The notes beneath the pieces are model-generated. The model was not told the DNA's origin. It made no database searches and saw only the letters and a list, made by a program, of their open reading frames with translations. A stretch of 64,000 nucleotides of DNA from Metarhizium brunneum (taxonomy: Eukaryota > Ascomycota > Sordariomycetes > Hypocreales > Clavicipitaceae), in the NCBI RefSeq assembly GCF_013426205.1, contig NC_089425.1:2046001-2110000 (forward strand), given 5' to 3'. Position numbers and translations under genes: made by a program. Shown piece after piece: positions 9,994 through 22,837 of this stretch (position 1 is the first letter of the stretch; each line of letters opens with the position of its first letter).

Positions 9994-11973
9994 ATGGGAC
10001 GGCGTGTACTATTTGCCGAGATCATGATACCTTTGGTGGTGGCAAGTTCGGCCGTCCACGGCACAAGGGCTATTGACACAAGCTGGCACGCTCCGGCAGA
10101 AACACAGCTCAACAACCTTACGTCGGCGCTGGCTTCCAATGGGGTCTATGGGTTTATTTTTAATTCGTCAAATACTCCCCAACGCGATTATGGAGCATAC
10201 AACTGGTGCAATATGCCACATGTTCGACCAACAGAGTACGTTGTGGCCGACAAGGCATATGAATTACAATATGTTGAATTGGTATGTTCAGGAGCCTACG
10301 TACCTCGTTCTGTACCTGACTTGGAGCCGTTACTTCCTCCATGTCGTTTATTACCATCGATCTCCTACTTACCTATTTTTGTAGATTCACAGGCACCACA
10401 AGCGGACGCCGTACGCTTCAAATGCTTTCCCGGTTGAGTCTTACCAGTGGAATTGCGAAGATGCACACTTGTTTCTCTACGGCGAACCTTTGCAGGGAAA
10501 GCAATCTTCTCCCGTATTTCGAAAAGGGCATATTTCTCCGATGAACCCATTCGTGCCACCTGGCTGGATTGGGAGCTGTAATTTTCCTCAAATTACGTCT
10601 GGCGGTCTAAGTGACTCGTGGCACCACGGTGCTGATCTGTATGCCGTGTATCATGATCTCTTGGGGTTCCTTCCATCGAGAAATTCGGACTACAAATCCT
10701 CTGTGCGATATCGCGTTACTAATAATGTTATCACGAGCCAGGTTGCTGGCATGGTAGTCAGCGGCATGTGGTGGACAAACGACCCATATCCCCTAATTGT
10801 TGAGGTATGTTACGCAGCCGGATCACTCACCTCTCCCTACCTATCTCTCTTCTAGATTTCATTCACGTCCCATGACTATCCTGCTTCTATTTCCGTTCTC
10901 GTAACGGCACCCTCCACAATAGCCTACTTGGTCTACCTCCTCACTCTGCTGCTGACAAAAGCTGTTGTTCCTAGGCCCCAGGAGTCGACAGCTTGGAACC
11001 ACAATACCCTTGTCATTCAGCCGATACACTCTTCAATGGCATCAAATCCAACAAAAATCCTGATTGGAAACAGCATCTAGAGGCGTCCGCAGCGTTGTTC
11101 AGTACCCTCGATGGTATCTCGGGAGTTCCCTCGAGCGATGGCGCATTCCACTCGTCATTCGACCACTACTATGATAACCTCTCCGCCAGACAATGCCATG
11201 CTAAACCCTTACCCTGCAAGCTAGTTGATGGCCAAAACAGCACTAGGTGCATCTCGCAGGACCTTGCCAATGCGGTCTATCGTCTGGGAAACTGGGAATA
11301 CAGTCAAATATATCGTGATCATCCCTCGTCACTCCCCGCTAGTGTGGCGTCTCTCGGGGTCTGGATTGGAGAGCTCACGTCCCATCTGCATGATGTTATG
11401 GGTGGATCAAGTGACATACGCTACTTCCACAACATAGCTCATGACGGATCATTGTCTCGTCTACTCTCCGTCTTGCAGATTAATGAAATGGTGTGGCCAG
11501 GAATGGGCGCAGAAGTAGTCTTTGAGCTGTACAAGCGAAAGGACCATGGACCAAACCCTAGCCCAACGACGTCCGTGGTCGCACCTCGTTGTCATCATGA
11601 CAACTGCCTTCGACATATGCTTCAGCATCCTACATCAGCAAGTATACTATGTCAAAACGTCACCAGTTCGACAAGTGGCTCTCCAACTTTTCCACGCTCG
11701 TTCCTGGCAGAATGCTCTAGTCAATCTCGACTCGTGTCAGCCTGCTCCTGTATATCTAGCACGACAATAAAGACGGCTCCAGCTCCTTCGCAAACTCCCT
11801 TGTCTATTCCCTCCCGGCATTACATTCGTGTGTTATTTGGTGGCAGGATTCTTCAATCTTCCAACCCCGACCTAGGCCGCATGGATATGTTGCCGGTCGA
11901 AGTTCTGCTAGACTATCTTGAAGGTCTAGTTGGGAAGGGCGGGGGTCTTGTGAAGTCCACGTGTCAAAACTAG
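9994..11973 (+). CDS. secreted histidine-acid-phosphatase-like protein
   Basis: Exons 9994-10281, 10385-10804 and 10975-11973 give about 568 residues. The fold is the histidine phosphatase superfamily, branch 2 (acid phosphatase/phytase group). The catalytic motif is the variant RHHKRTP, split from its neighbours by the first intron, in place of canonical RHGxRxP. The distal motif is HNIAHDGSLSR, which supplies the HD pair. MGRRVLFAEIMIPLVVASS followed by AVHG looks like a signal peptide, so the start at 9994 is preferred to ATGs at 9883 and 9973. The 170-nt second intron joins PYPLIVE to APGVDSLEPQYPC. A Ser/Thr/Pro-rich insertion of about 90 residues (11545-11815) interrupts the C-terminal part; an in-frame optional intron from 11642 is possible. 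Several Asn-X-Ser/Thr sites fit secretion. Substrate unknown. Confidence 0.8.
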
Positions 11974-12854
11974 ATCTATACCACATTGGGTTTATGTCCT
12001 GCTTATGCAACTCATGATGGCTCGCCACATTTGGATTCGACACAGTCAAGGCTGTGGGGAGATGCGCGTTGTTCCGCAAGGACTGTATACTATTCAGTCT
12101 TCGCCTTAGCTAGTCGTGCAATACATGTCCTCTGCTCCAAATGCTCGAAGTGTCTTTGGCAATCTAAATCGAGCTTACTCAATGACTGGGAACCGGGCTC
12201 ATCAAAGTGGTAGGCGCCTTGCTGCCTCCTGGAGCATCTTAATTGTCAACCTGTCCTTGATAGGGGTATACTCAACTAGGGCTTCATAAATCTGCTCTAC
12301 ATCTAGATGTCCTCGAAGAAGTTCATGGATACAGCTAATACCGTTATTTAATTATGTTGAGTGATCTCCCACTGGCATTTCGCTGGCGATGGCCCGTTAC
12401 CACGGGTTCGGCCGCCACAATAGATGAGGTCGGATGAAAGTGCCATGTGCGGTCGATTCTCAAGCCCTACTTTCAAGGCACTGGCGAACAGTCTCACCCT
12501 CTATCAATGGTTTCAGATGAGTCGAGAGCCTCTTAATATGTGACCTGAAATATGCAGATGGTAAACTCACTTTCGACAACTTCGGAGCAAGAATTTGACG
12601 AGTTCCGTCTGTGCCAGGTAGAAAATTTGAAAGACCATTGTGGATGATATTGGTTGGGTAATTAAATTAAACCCTCAACAATGCTTTTGCCGGGGAGGGC
12701 CGGGGCCTCTAGGAGTCATAGGCATGAAGACCGGATCAAGTACGATAGGTCCAACAACTGAGCTACCCTTTTCGTTTATGCACAACCTGGTAACGTTGCA
12801 AGGAAGCTCGGAGAAATGATCACAGCCCAGAGACTGCCCGGGGAGAGGGTTTAT

Positions 12855-12888
12855 TGGGGGGGGCGTGGGGGTTGTCGGGATTTCTTGG
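12855..12888 (+). other. potential G-quadruplex tract
   Basis: Four G-runs of 3-8 bases are separated by loops of 3, 5 and 7 bases (CGT, TTGTC, ATTTCTT), which fits the G3+N1-7 rule. It lies in gene-poor DNA, so a role is not evident. Confidence 0.45.
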
Positions 12889-13359
12889 GTGGCGGCGCTG
12901 ATAGCTACCGGACTCGACACCTAGTGGTCCCACGTGCCTCAATGCAGGCCCTGGCCGTAGTGACGCCAGACCCCACTGATGGGTCAATACTTAACATTTG
13001 AAGTTCGGACGGAGATTGACGCCCTGGGATTTGATCAATTCCTCAACCTTGCCTCCCAGAGCCACGTTCCACAAGCCCAACAACCACATGATGGATAGGT
13101 ACCTAGGTATGTAACTACTTATGTACTTAGGGATGATGTAACGAGTTGTGCTATTATTTGTGCGGCAGAAAATCGTTATTCATGCAGTCCCCTAGTTAAT
13201 CTGAGCATCTAGCGCACAAAAAAGTAAGTTGAGCTAGTTAAACGAGTCGCGACGCAACAATGGAGACGACCTCGCGATAGTCCTGGACAGGTAGATAGAC
13301 AGCCCACAGTGCAAGCAGCGGCAGAATGGTCGCCGGAAATTCAGGAAATTATCCTTAAA

Positions 13360-13608
13360 TCTCTTTGAAGGTCGAGCACCTTGTGGGGTGCCAAGCCTAG
13401 GGGTCAATAGCTAATAGGATAATAACGGTTAAACGGTACTTTTTTTTACTTATAACTCAAGTAATATAAATTATATTAATATCCCTGTTAAGTATAAGGA
13501 GTTATATTATATTAATTACACTATGCTGCTACTACTTGGTATTGGCCTTGTTCCACCACCATCCGTGGGGCAGCGGGGCCCCCATAAGGTGCTTGACTTT
13601 CAAAGAGA
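13360..13608. mobile_element. MITE-like element with 29-bp terminal inverted repeats, RIP-like decay
   Basis: The left end (13360-13388) and the reverse complement of the right end (13580-13608) begin with TCTCTTTGAA. They match at 26 of 29 positions, and all three differences are G-to-A transitions. The right end is followed by TA (13609-13610); the left flank is AA, so a TA target duplication is only possible if one base has mutated. The interior is very AT-rich with no coding frame. This fits a short non-autonomous DNA transposon altered by C:G to T:A mutation. Confidence 0.65.
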
Positions 13609-15082
13609 TACAGCCATCGCGGTATTAAAAGTTATCAGATTTAAGTTGAGCAACGGTTAATTTTTAAAAGGCGGGCACGACTATATACGGTGGGGAGTGG
13701 CTAATAAGTCAAGTGCGGCATTGATACCTACTACTACGCGCGCGGCCCCTGGTTCTGGTGACAGCACAGCTATTTTAAGACAACTCGTGAGAGTTTTTAT
13801 TTAGTTTATTAGATTTTTATTAACTTTTTTTTTATTTCCCTCTTGAGACAAATATTAATACAAGCATGATACAAGTATCGTGCAAGCACAGACTTTTACA
13901 CTATCGTATAATAGTTGTGCTACATCGTGGGCATGTAAACACACCAAGAGACAAGCGAGTGAAAAGGGCAAATGGGGAAAAAATAGAGAGAAACCGCCAT
14001 ATATCACACACGCTAATCTATGACATGCTAAGTACCAATTCCTTCGGCGTAGGGTGCTTGGGAAGAGTTTCCCGTCGCCAAGCTCCCAACAAAATGCATT
14101 GTATCAGTAGCATTTAAAGCACCAAATACGGGAAGCCCTTTCCCATTTACTCAATATTCAAGCTAGAGTTAGAACTCATGCTACTCTCGTTATTTCCACG
14201 TCCCTTCTCTATGTCCAGGGGACGGTAGTTTACATTTATTGCTTACATACCTAGGTAGCTATTTCCCAAACACTGGCTCATGCTGAAGCAGTAGAAGAAG
14301 CAGAGGCCCACCGAGGGCCGGGGAGTAAAAGAGAAGTAATGCACATACTACATACCTAGGTACTTAGGCAGCATGAGAAATGGCGGTCGGTTATGTATTG
14401 TATGCTGCAGTTTCTTGACTACTTGCCACATTAGTAAGGAGACAATAAACAAATATCGGCTAAGCTGGTTGGCTTCGAAAGCACACATTGGCAACATGCC
14501 GGTTTCTCTGGCGGTGGCATCCAAAACCGATCCTTTAAGAAAGGTCTAGCTAGGAGCGGAAGGGGCACGCATAAAGCAGATGGCCGTTGAGCACACATGG
14601 GACATGACAGCAACCCATTGGCACTAGTCGCCAGACCTGCATGTGCTAGCTCATTAAATTAATTCATGCGGCGGTTTTCTGGCTATTGAAGGACTGTCAT
14701 CCGGGTTCAAGGCTCTAATACAGAGGTCCGGACAGGTTCCAGGGCGGGGGTCAGATGGGGACCAAAGATAAGATTAGGTGGTGGCACGCGGGAGGGTTGG
14801 GTGATTTGATGCAAGGTTCATATTTGTCCCGTGGTTCTCAGAGCCCCCAACTACCAAGGTTGGTATTGACTGGTCACCAGACCAGACCAGACATACCTAG
14901 CAAATGAGTGGACGCTTTCGGATTCTACCTACCTGCCTAGACAGTTGGATGATACGAAGCTCTGAAGATGACGGAATTAAGCGCTCGATTACTACATACA
15001 GATAACATCCCATGATGATTGCACTTGGTGAGAAGCGTCCCTAACAAAAGGGGCGTGCGGCTCCACTACAGTAAACCAGGTC

Positions 15083-15180
15083 TATCTCTTTAGCTGCCCA
15101 ATGGCTCATGAAGACTCGGTTACCTAAGAAAACTACATGGCAGAGGAAGCCCCACGAGCCATTGGGCAGCTAAAGAGATA
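15083..15180. mobile_element. 98-bp hairpin/MITE-like element with perfect 25-bp inverted arms
   Basis: The arm 15083-15107 (TATCTCTTTAGC...) is exactly complementary to 15156-15180, with a 48-nt loop; pairing resumes for two bases after a single mismatch. If the outer TA on each side is read as a target-site duplication, the element ends in TCTCTTT, the same seven bases that end the element at 13360-13608. That is the pattern of TA-inserting (Tc1/mariner-type) MITEs. A structured transcript or protein-binding hairpin is the alternative. Confidence 0.65.
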
Positions 15181-16030
15181 ACGACGACGTTCCCCAGTCA
15201 TTCTTTAATATGGGCGAATGGTAGTTCTGACCACCAGCAGCAGGACGCCGTGATAGCTCCTTCTCATCCCAGATACAAAATTGAACCTAGGGTGGGGGCC
15301 ACTGGCGCTGAATCTGGTGCGAGACTTGAAATCATCTTCAACCAGCCCATGTTCCGTCAATACCAGCATGCGCAAGCTTCAGACTTCATGTGGGCTTTGT
15401 AGTTTCTGCACAGCTTCACAACCCGCCCTCTGGAACCTCCCCCACCATCTTTACCGTCTCATGTGAGGTTTTTGCACACATGCATGGAGCACGGAACTTG
15501 GTTACTGGGGTGTAGTGCGTACTTTTGACATCTTGTCACTTCCTGTCCATTGCTCATGCGTCGTCCTGTTCATCGCCAAACGTGCCAAGGTGGAGCGCTT
15601 GCTGCGATGCTCCCAGCTGCAAATGGCTGTACGGAAATGAGAGAAGTATCCTTTTATGGACTGCACCAACTACTCAGGTAGCCACGAATAGGCTACGTGT
15701 GGTCAATTAGTGAGTCGGTATTTTTCAATTGAGCGCATCAGCAACGTTGCCGAGCCGAATGATGAGTACTGTCTCAGCCCAGGGCGAGCCTACCAGCCAG
15801 GTAGGCCTCCTATCCCAGTCAAGACTATCACGAGATCAGCATTGCCCAGTAACCAGTGGTATGCTAAGGAAATGGATGAGTGGCATGTTCCCACCACTCT
15901 CTAACCTGCCTAATGGTCTTCCATGCTAGATGAGACGGCAAGCCTTTCTTCGCCTCAACCATGCTACCCATGTAGACAATTTCCTTATCAACTACCGAAT
16001 ACCTGCGAAGCCAACGTCGTCGTGGTCTTG

Positions 16031-16037
16031 TATAAAT
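16031..16037 (+). promoter_or_regulatory. TATA box of the chitinase gene
   Basis: TATAAAT lies 170 bp upstream of the chitinase ATG and is followed by a pyrimidine-rich stretch (a C-run at about 16102-16112) typical of fungal leaders. Role inferred from sequence and position. Confidence 0.5.
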
Positions 16038-16200
16038 AGGGGCCACATTCCTTCGAGGTAGTTCTACGGAAGACACGCTACCACTACATCACTCCCTACA
16101 TATCCCCCCCCCTTTTCTACCCGGCCCTGGTGGCTCTTTCATCAATTCGACAAGCACTTCTATTCAAATTACAGTACAGAGATAAACTCGGGTCAACGAA

Positions 16201-17726
<1,526 letters not shown>

Positions 17727-18991
17727 TTCTAGCCAGCTTTCAACACACAAATCGGGTCAGCACCGCAAGCAATTTCTAGGGTCAGTTTTATGCCGACTTG
17801 TGTGTCATAACCGACGACCCTGGGCCATAGGCCCTTGTCTCTCTCTTTCCATTTGCTCAGCACACTGGTGATATTTTCAGTGCCATCTATCATCATTGCG
17901 GGTCCATCTTGCATCCGTCTCTCTTGGCCAGTAGGATAAGGATGGTATTAAATGTTGAGCATGAGTCATGCCAAGTTTGGCTGGGGTGGTCCTGCTGAAT
18001 TCGTCGTATATATATGCCCTTCATACTCGTAAATAACCATCGTCTTAGCTACCTCGGTAGGCTGTGTACATAGATGCTTGGCCGTTTCCAAGACGGTGCT
18101 TTACTGAATCATTTTTTACTTTCATATATATCGGCCCTGCAGATAGCCGTGGTTCTAACTCCCGTCACTTGCTGAACAAGGTTACAAGGTTCTCAGCGCT
18201 CTACCTCCCCCAAGGCTGTTTAGATTTACCTGTGACCGAAAGTTTTGAAAAGCGTGATGCAATGCAATTGCGAATTATGGTGCTCCTCATCAAGATGTCG
18301 ATGCTCCTAGTGAGTATACTCAAAGAGTTGGGAGGACAGTGCGGCTATGCTTGACTACTTAAATACGCTCGATTGTTCAGCCCTGGAAACAATTGGATAT
18401 CTTGTGCCTTTCCCAACAATACAAACACATGGGGCATCAAAGTATTGACTGGTCTCTGAGCACTACATGCAACTACTACTAGGTAGGTAGGTACCTAGGT
18501 ACTTTACTTAGATGCAGGCACGTAGGCAGCACCGGACTTCAACACGCAAGTTCATACTCAAACTGGCAAGACCGATCAATTGATCAGCAACCTGACCAGA
18601 CGCCGCCACATCAAAGCAGGTAGCTTTCAGCCCGTGAAAATGAATTGTTTTTAGGCCTGCGTCACTCGTACAGTAGTACTTCCTCTTCTCTCCTACAGCA
18701 ACGCAATTATTTATTTTTACCTGTATCCAGTAAAAGACTTTGTATGCTTGTTGCACAATTGAGATTTGTGATATCGGCACTTGTATCCCCCTAGCTGTTC
18801 AGAGTTCCAGGCCTGGTCAACTGCATGGTGCTATTTCTGGCTCGCTATCGGGACGCTCTAGTCAGCATACCACGTTCTTCATTGGTGATATATCGAGAAC
18901 GCTGTGCTATCTCTCTACCTGACAGTATAGATTCAAGTTGTGGCGAGCTAACTTGTTACTTCGAACCGAGACCTCAGGATCATCGCCAGAA
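17727..18991. other. intergenic, no gene seen
   Basis: About 1.27 kb between the chitinase and the APC/C activator. A palindromic tract (CTACTAGGTAGGTAGGTACCTAGGTAC-type, about 18474-18512) lies in the middle. No frame has coding character. The right part should hold the promoter and leader of the next gene, which could include an undetected upstream exon. Confidence 0.4.
18474..18512. repeat. CCTAGG/GTACC palindromic tract
   Basis: A tandem of AGGTAGGTAGGTACCTAGGTAC-like words. It is the same repeat family as at 33181-33455. Confidence 0.6.
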
Positions 18992-21624
18992 ATGCAATCA
19001 AGTCAGAACGATGCACTGGCTGCGCGTTACCGATCCATAAATGCAGATGATGCAGGCAGTTTGAACTCCTCAAGTGAGGCCGTCGGAGAGATTACGGCAA
19101 ACTTATCACTTAACACCAGCATCTCTACTGGCGTCGGCTCTCCATCTAGTTCATTATTTAGACTGGACAGCAGGGAACTCCTGCCTGCTCTGCGTGGCTC
19201 ACGGCATCTGAATCGACACGGTAGAGTTACATCTCGAATTGGACACGATAATGCATCAAATAGCACTAACTCGAGGGCACAAGCTTCATCCAGGGCAAGC
19301 GAAACCGTCCAAAGCAACGCTTCGCATCCCACCTTGCACAAACATTCCTTGACACTCAAATGGTCACCAGCTATTAAACGTGTCGACAGGGAAATAGAAT
19401 GCAAGGTTTTTAGAAGACAATTTTTCAACTCTGGGCTAACGTTTGCGAGAGTCGACCGATTTGTTCCGATCAGAAACTATTCGACTCCATGTTCAGAACG
19501 ATACCGAACCAATAAAGAGCCAGACACGCTGTCTCGGACAGAGAGGGCAATGAGAGCTGGCGTTTGTCCGGTGTTGAGAAGCTTTCATCTACACCAAACA
19601 CTGTCAATAGTGTATTCACTGCTTAGCTTTCAGCCATCTCCAGATATCGGCACCAGCAGTCGAACGGGTAAGATTACCACAACCCTGTCTTTCGGATATC
19701 TGAAGGGGCTGAAAAAGTACAATCAAGGACACTTCCAACGGGTCTTCCCTTTATTTGGACATGGTCTCACATTACCACCCGATCTCTGGCCTTATTCACA
19801 AATTGTATCCGAGTCAAGTACGGAGGGCAGCCTAGTTCACAGGCCAACAAATGCTCATGCACAGTCTCTCAAGCGACCGTTCGCGGGAAGACGTCAGAAA
19901 TCCGAACACGAGAGAATTCAAAACAGCCTTGGTGTTGCTCTCAACATCAATTTCTTCCGCAAAATCCTAGATTTCAATCTGGAGCCTTCAAGTGCTTCTT
20001 CCGCAATCCCTTTGGGTGATTCCGCAATGGGCACATTCTCTGGTAGATCGAAAGAAGCCACGCTTCCTGGGAACTCTAGCGCTCTAGGATCCCGTAAACT
20101 CCAAGTATTACAATTCTATTTGCCCTGAGCTAACGTGCACTTAGTCAATGCCTCGCGAGGCAGTACAAGATCTCTTCCCGTAGCACCATTCAAGTACTAG
20201 TGCCCTGCCATCGTGGCTTGTGACTGTCGGCTTGGCTAATCTGCTTTTACAGAGTTCTAGATGCTCCTAATTTGCGAGACGACTTTTACTGCTCAGTTCT
20301 TGCGTATTCATCCAGTTGTCAAACCCTTGCTATAGGTCTGGGTAACATCATATATACGTGGTCCGATAAGGAAGGAGTTCGTTCCGTCAATGGCTCTCAG
20401 CAAGATGGGACGTGGCTCACATCGATATCATTCTCTTCCGTGGAAGGTAACAAGAATTTATTTGCAGCCGGAAGATCAAACGGAACATTCATCGTGATGT
20501 CACTCCTGGAAACAACTCCTCGGTTTGAAATACAACAATCATATTCAGTCGCTTGTCTCAGTTGGCGCCCTTGTTCGACATTGCGATTTTCTAGCAATCC
20601 TCTCAACCCAAATACTCTGGTAACAACAGAAGACCTTGTTGTGGGAGATGAACGCGGAGATTTGTATTATTACTTAGTTGAGTGGCCAATGGCATCAGAA
20701 AACATAAGTGATAATTGGCCTGGCTCGATATCCCTGGTAACCCGAATTTCGATACACAGCCAGCAAATTTGCGGTCTAGCATGGTCGCCAAATGGAGATT
20801 TGTTCGCTTCGGGGGCCAACGATAACCTGTGTTCTCTTCTTGACGTGAACGAAGTCCTAGCGCCTCAACATCTTGGTTTGCACCCAGATGATCACGACGC
20901 ATACAGTCCGTACCCTAGCAGCATCGTCGACACTTTGATTCAGATGCAGACGACTCCTAGCGTCTCGCCATCCTCTCTTGGCAGGGAAAATGGTCAAGGG
21001 TCCTTTCCCACAGTTGTTGGAGGATCCCTTAGGATGCCTATAACCGCACAAACGAATGTTCGAAACCTTCTTACCGGATGTCAGAGTCAGGTTTGGACTC
21101 ATCAAGCAGCTGTTAAGGCTATTGCATTCTGTCCATGGCTTCAGGAACTGGTGGCTACAGGCGGCGGCTCGAATGACAAGTGCATACACTTCTTCCACAC
21201 AGTTTCTGGATCATCGCTTGCCACCATTTCCGTCGCAGCCCAGGTCACATCTCTAATTTGGTCAAATACAAAACGAGAAATAGCCGCCACATTCGGTTAT
21301 ACTCACCCAGAGCACCCATACAGGGTTGCTGTATTTAGCTGGCCCGACTGTTCGCAAATTGCAGCCATCCCTTGGGATGATGATTTACGCGCTCTCCATG
21401 CCGTTCCCTACCCTTGTATTCTAAAAGAATCGAAGGCATCCAATAGAAACCCGAGCGCTGTTAATGAGTGTATCATCGTTGCGTCCAGCGATAAAACCGT
21501 TAAGTTTCATGAAGTCTGGTCAACGGAAGGAAGTAGAGCAGTGACCCGGTCTAGGATGTTTGGTGGCAGCGATATTCTCGAGGATTTGCAAGGAATCATA
21601 AAGGAGGGGGATGTGATTCGTTGA
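18992..21624 (+). CDS. ama1: Cdc20/Fizzy-family APC/C activator, Ama1 (meiotic) type
   Basis: Exons 18992-20093, 20145-20193 and 20253-21624 encode 840 residues. Features of an anaphase-promoting-complex activator are all present. A C-box (DRFVPIR, residues 155-161) is followed by an extended disordered linker. The PVAPFKVLDAPNLRDDFYCS entry into the beta-propeller is rebuilt exactly across two short introns. WD-type repeats follow (GLAWSPNGDLFASGANDN, VKAIAFCPWLQELVATGGG). The protein ends in Ile-Arg, the tail that docks on Cdc27-class TPR subunits. Propeller repeats diverge from mitotic Cdc20 and Cdh1, and the phrase RVLDAPNLRDDFYC-like and layout resemble fungal Ama1, which triggers ubiquitination in meiosis. 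The Ama1 assignment rather than Cdh1 is an inference. The first exon could be extended upstream. Confidence 0.85.
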
Positions 21625-21996
21625 CACTCTTAGGTTGCACTCTAGCTTTGTGCTGTGTGGTCTGAACCCTGTCCGGATTTTGAGAACATGAAACGGCAAT
21701 AGATCAGAGAAGTGGTTCAACAAAGGGAATATGTATCCCGAAACTACTAAGTAATGTCAACTAACAACGGGTGTCGAATTGCAGCTATGCCTGGCCGTGG
21801 GTAGGGCTATGGTGGACTATGTAACAAAATAAAAGGGGGGAAGGGAGGAAGTGGCAAACAACGCACCGACGCACAATGCAACGGACTCGAACTCAAAACC
21901 CACGAACATTCAGAACCCACCCAAATACCACAGCATACAGGCGAAGCAGCTTGTTCTTAGCAAGTAGCAAGTAGCGGAGTCGGATCGGCCAGTTCT
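21625..21996. other. convergent 3' regions, no gene seen
   Basis: The 372 bp between the stop codons of the APC/C activator and the SNARE gene. It contains an AATAAAA-type A-rich signal near 21826 and purine-rich sequence after it, consistent with 3' ends. Confidence 0.4.
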
Positions 21997-22837
21997 CTAT
22001 TTCAAAATCGCAATTAATAATATCAAGATGATGATGAGCACGACTATGGCAGTCATCTGCTTATTTTCTCCAGCTCCCTTCGCTACTTTTCCTAGTGCGC
22101 CTTTAGCTCGGTCTAAACGGCCTTGATAACGGTCAACAGTGGTATCCATTTCATCCAATATTGCCACATGACTGTCCAATTCGTCTCCGATTTGAATACT
22201 GATATCTCTTTGACGACCGATCGACTCTCCCAGGCGGTCGAGTTGTTCATCTTGTTCATCTAGAATCTGCGAGTGGTACTGATGCAACTGTTTATTTGTC
22301 ATTTCAGCAGCTTGATCACGATATCCGGCCGAATCTATCGCTGGGTCGTCTCGGTACGGTCCTAGCGGCTCTTCTGTTGGCGCCAATGGAGAATCACTGA
22401 AGCGAACGGTTTTTGCTCCTCGAGAGGATGCATGGGAAAAGTCTTCTGCTAACTCATTTGAGTTTGGCACGGTGAGAGTGTGTTCTATGGAAGCGCTGGT
22501 AAAGCCGTGGAACTGAGCCGTCAAGTCCTCCAGCTGCCGACGCAGAGTCGCTAGAGAGTTCGCCGACCTGGTGAGAAACAATAACTGAGTTAGCACAGAG
22601 GCAAACTTCACCTACCTTACCCGGGGTGTCGGAATCTTACTCAGTATCCCTTTCTTGCTCATGTTGAGACTGCTCTTGTTCAAGAGACGCGAGACCTGAA
22701 CGGAACTGATCCAGCGACCGGGATATATGTCCATCTTGACTGTCACTGTCCAAATGAAGACTGGTCGCACGCTGGCGCTCTAGGAGTGAAAGCTTGATGT
22801 GGTCCGCCAACAAAAATAGCTGGCTGACTTTAGTCAT
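21997..22837 (-). CDS. syn8: Qc-type SNARE, Syn8/syntaxin-8 family
   Basis: Exons 22641-22837 and 21997-22567 give 255 residues. The C-terminal half is a SNARE motif (about DEQDEQLDRLGESIGRQRDI through DRAKGALGKV), with a glutamine at the predicted central layer, followed by a tail anchor of hydrophobic residues ending IAILK. The N-terminal MTKVSQLFLLADHIKLSLLE helix is typical of fungal Syn8. It should act in endosome/late-Golgi fusion as the Qc partner. The 73-nt intron has a GCTAAC branch site and restores the Glu codon of RDTESANSLATL. ATG 22837 is used because further upstream the frame has only non-ATG starts. Confidence 0.88.

Larger units (their letters stand above)
11974..16200. other. 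gene-poor, partly AT-rich 4.2-kb intergenic region
   Basis: No frame in this stretch shows coding character. It holds the phosphatase 3' region, a G-rich tract (12855-12888), a 249-bp inverted-repeat element (13360-13608), AT-rich patches around 13430-13540 and 13620-13870, CCTAGG-type tracts at 13096-13136, 14245-14265 and 14348-14370, and a 98-bp perfect-arm hairpin element (15083-15180). The right end is the chitinase promoter. The mixture fits decayed mobile DNA. Confidence 0.6.

Noticed and set aside
12675..12920. Minus-strand frame of 81 codons in the gene-poor region.
   Set aside because: Its composition follows the G-rich tract on the other strand, and it has no family features.
18064..18354. 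Plus-strand frame of 96 codons after the chitinase.
   Set aside because: No motif, unusual composition, and no splice partner; it was left as intergenic.
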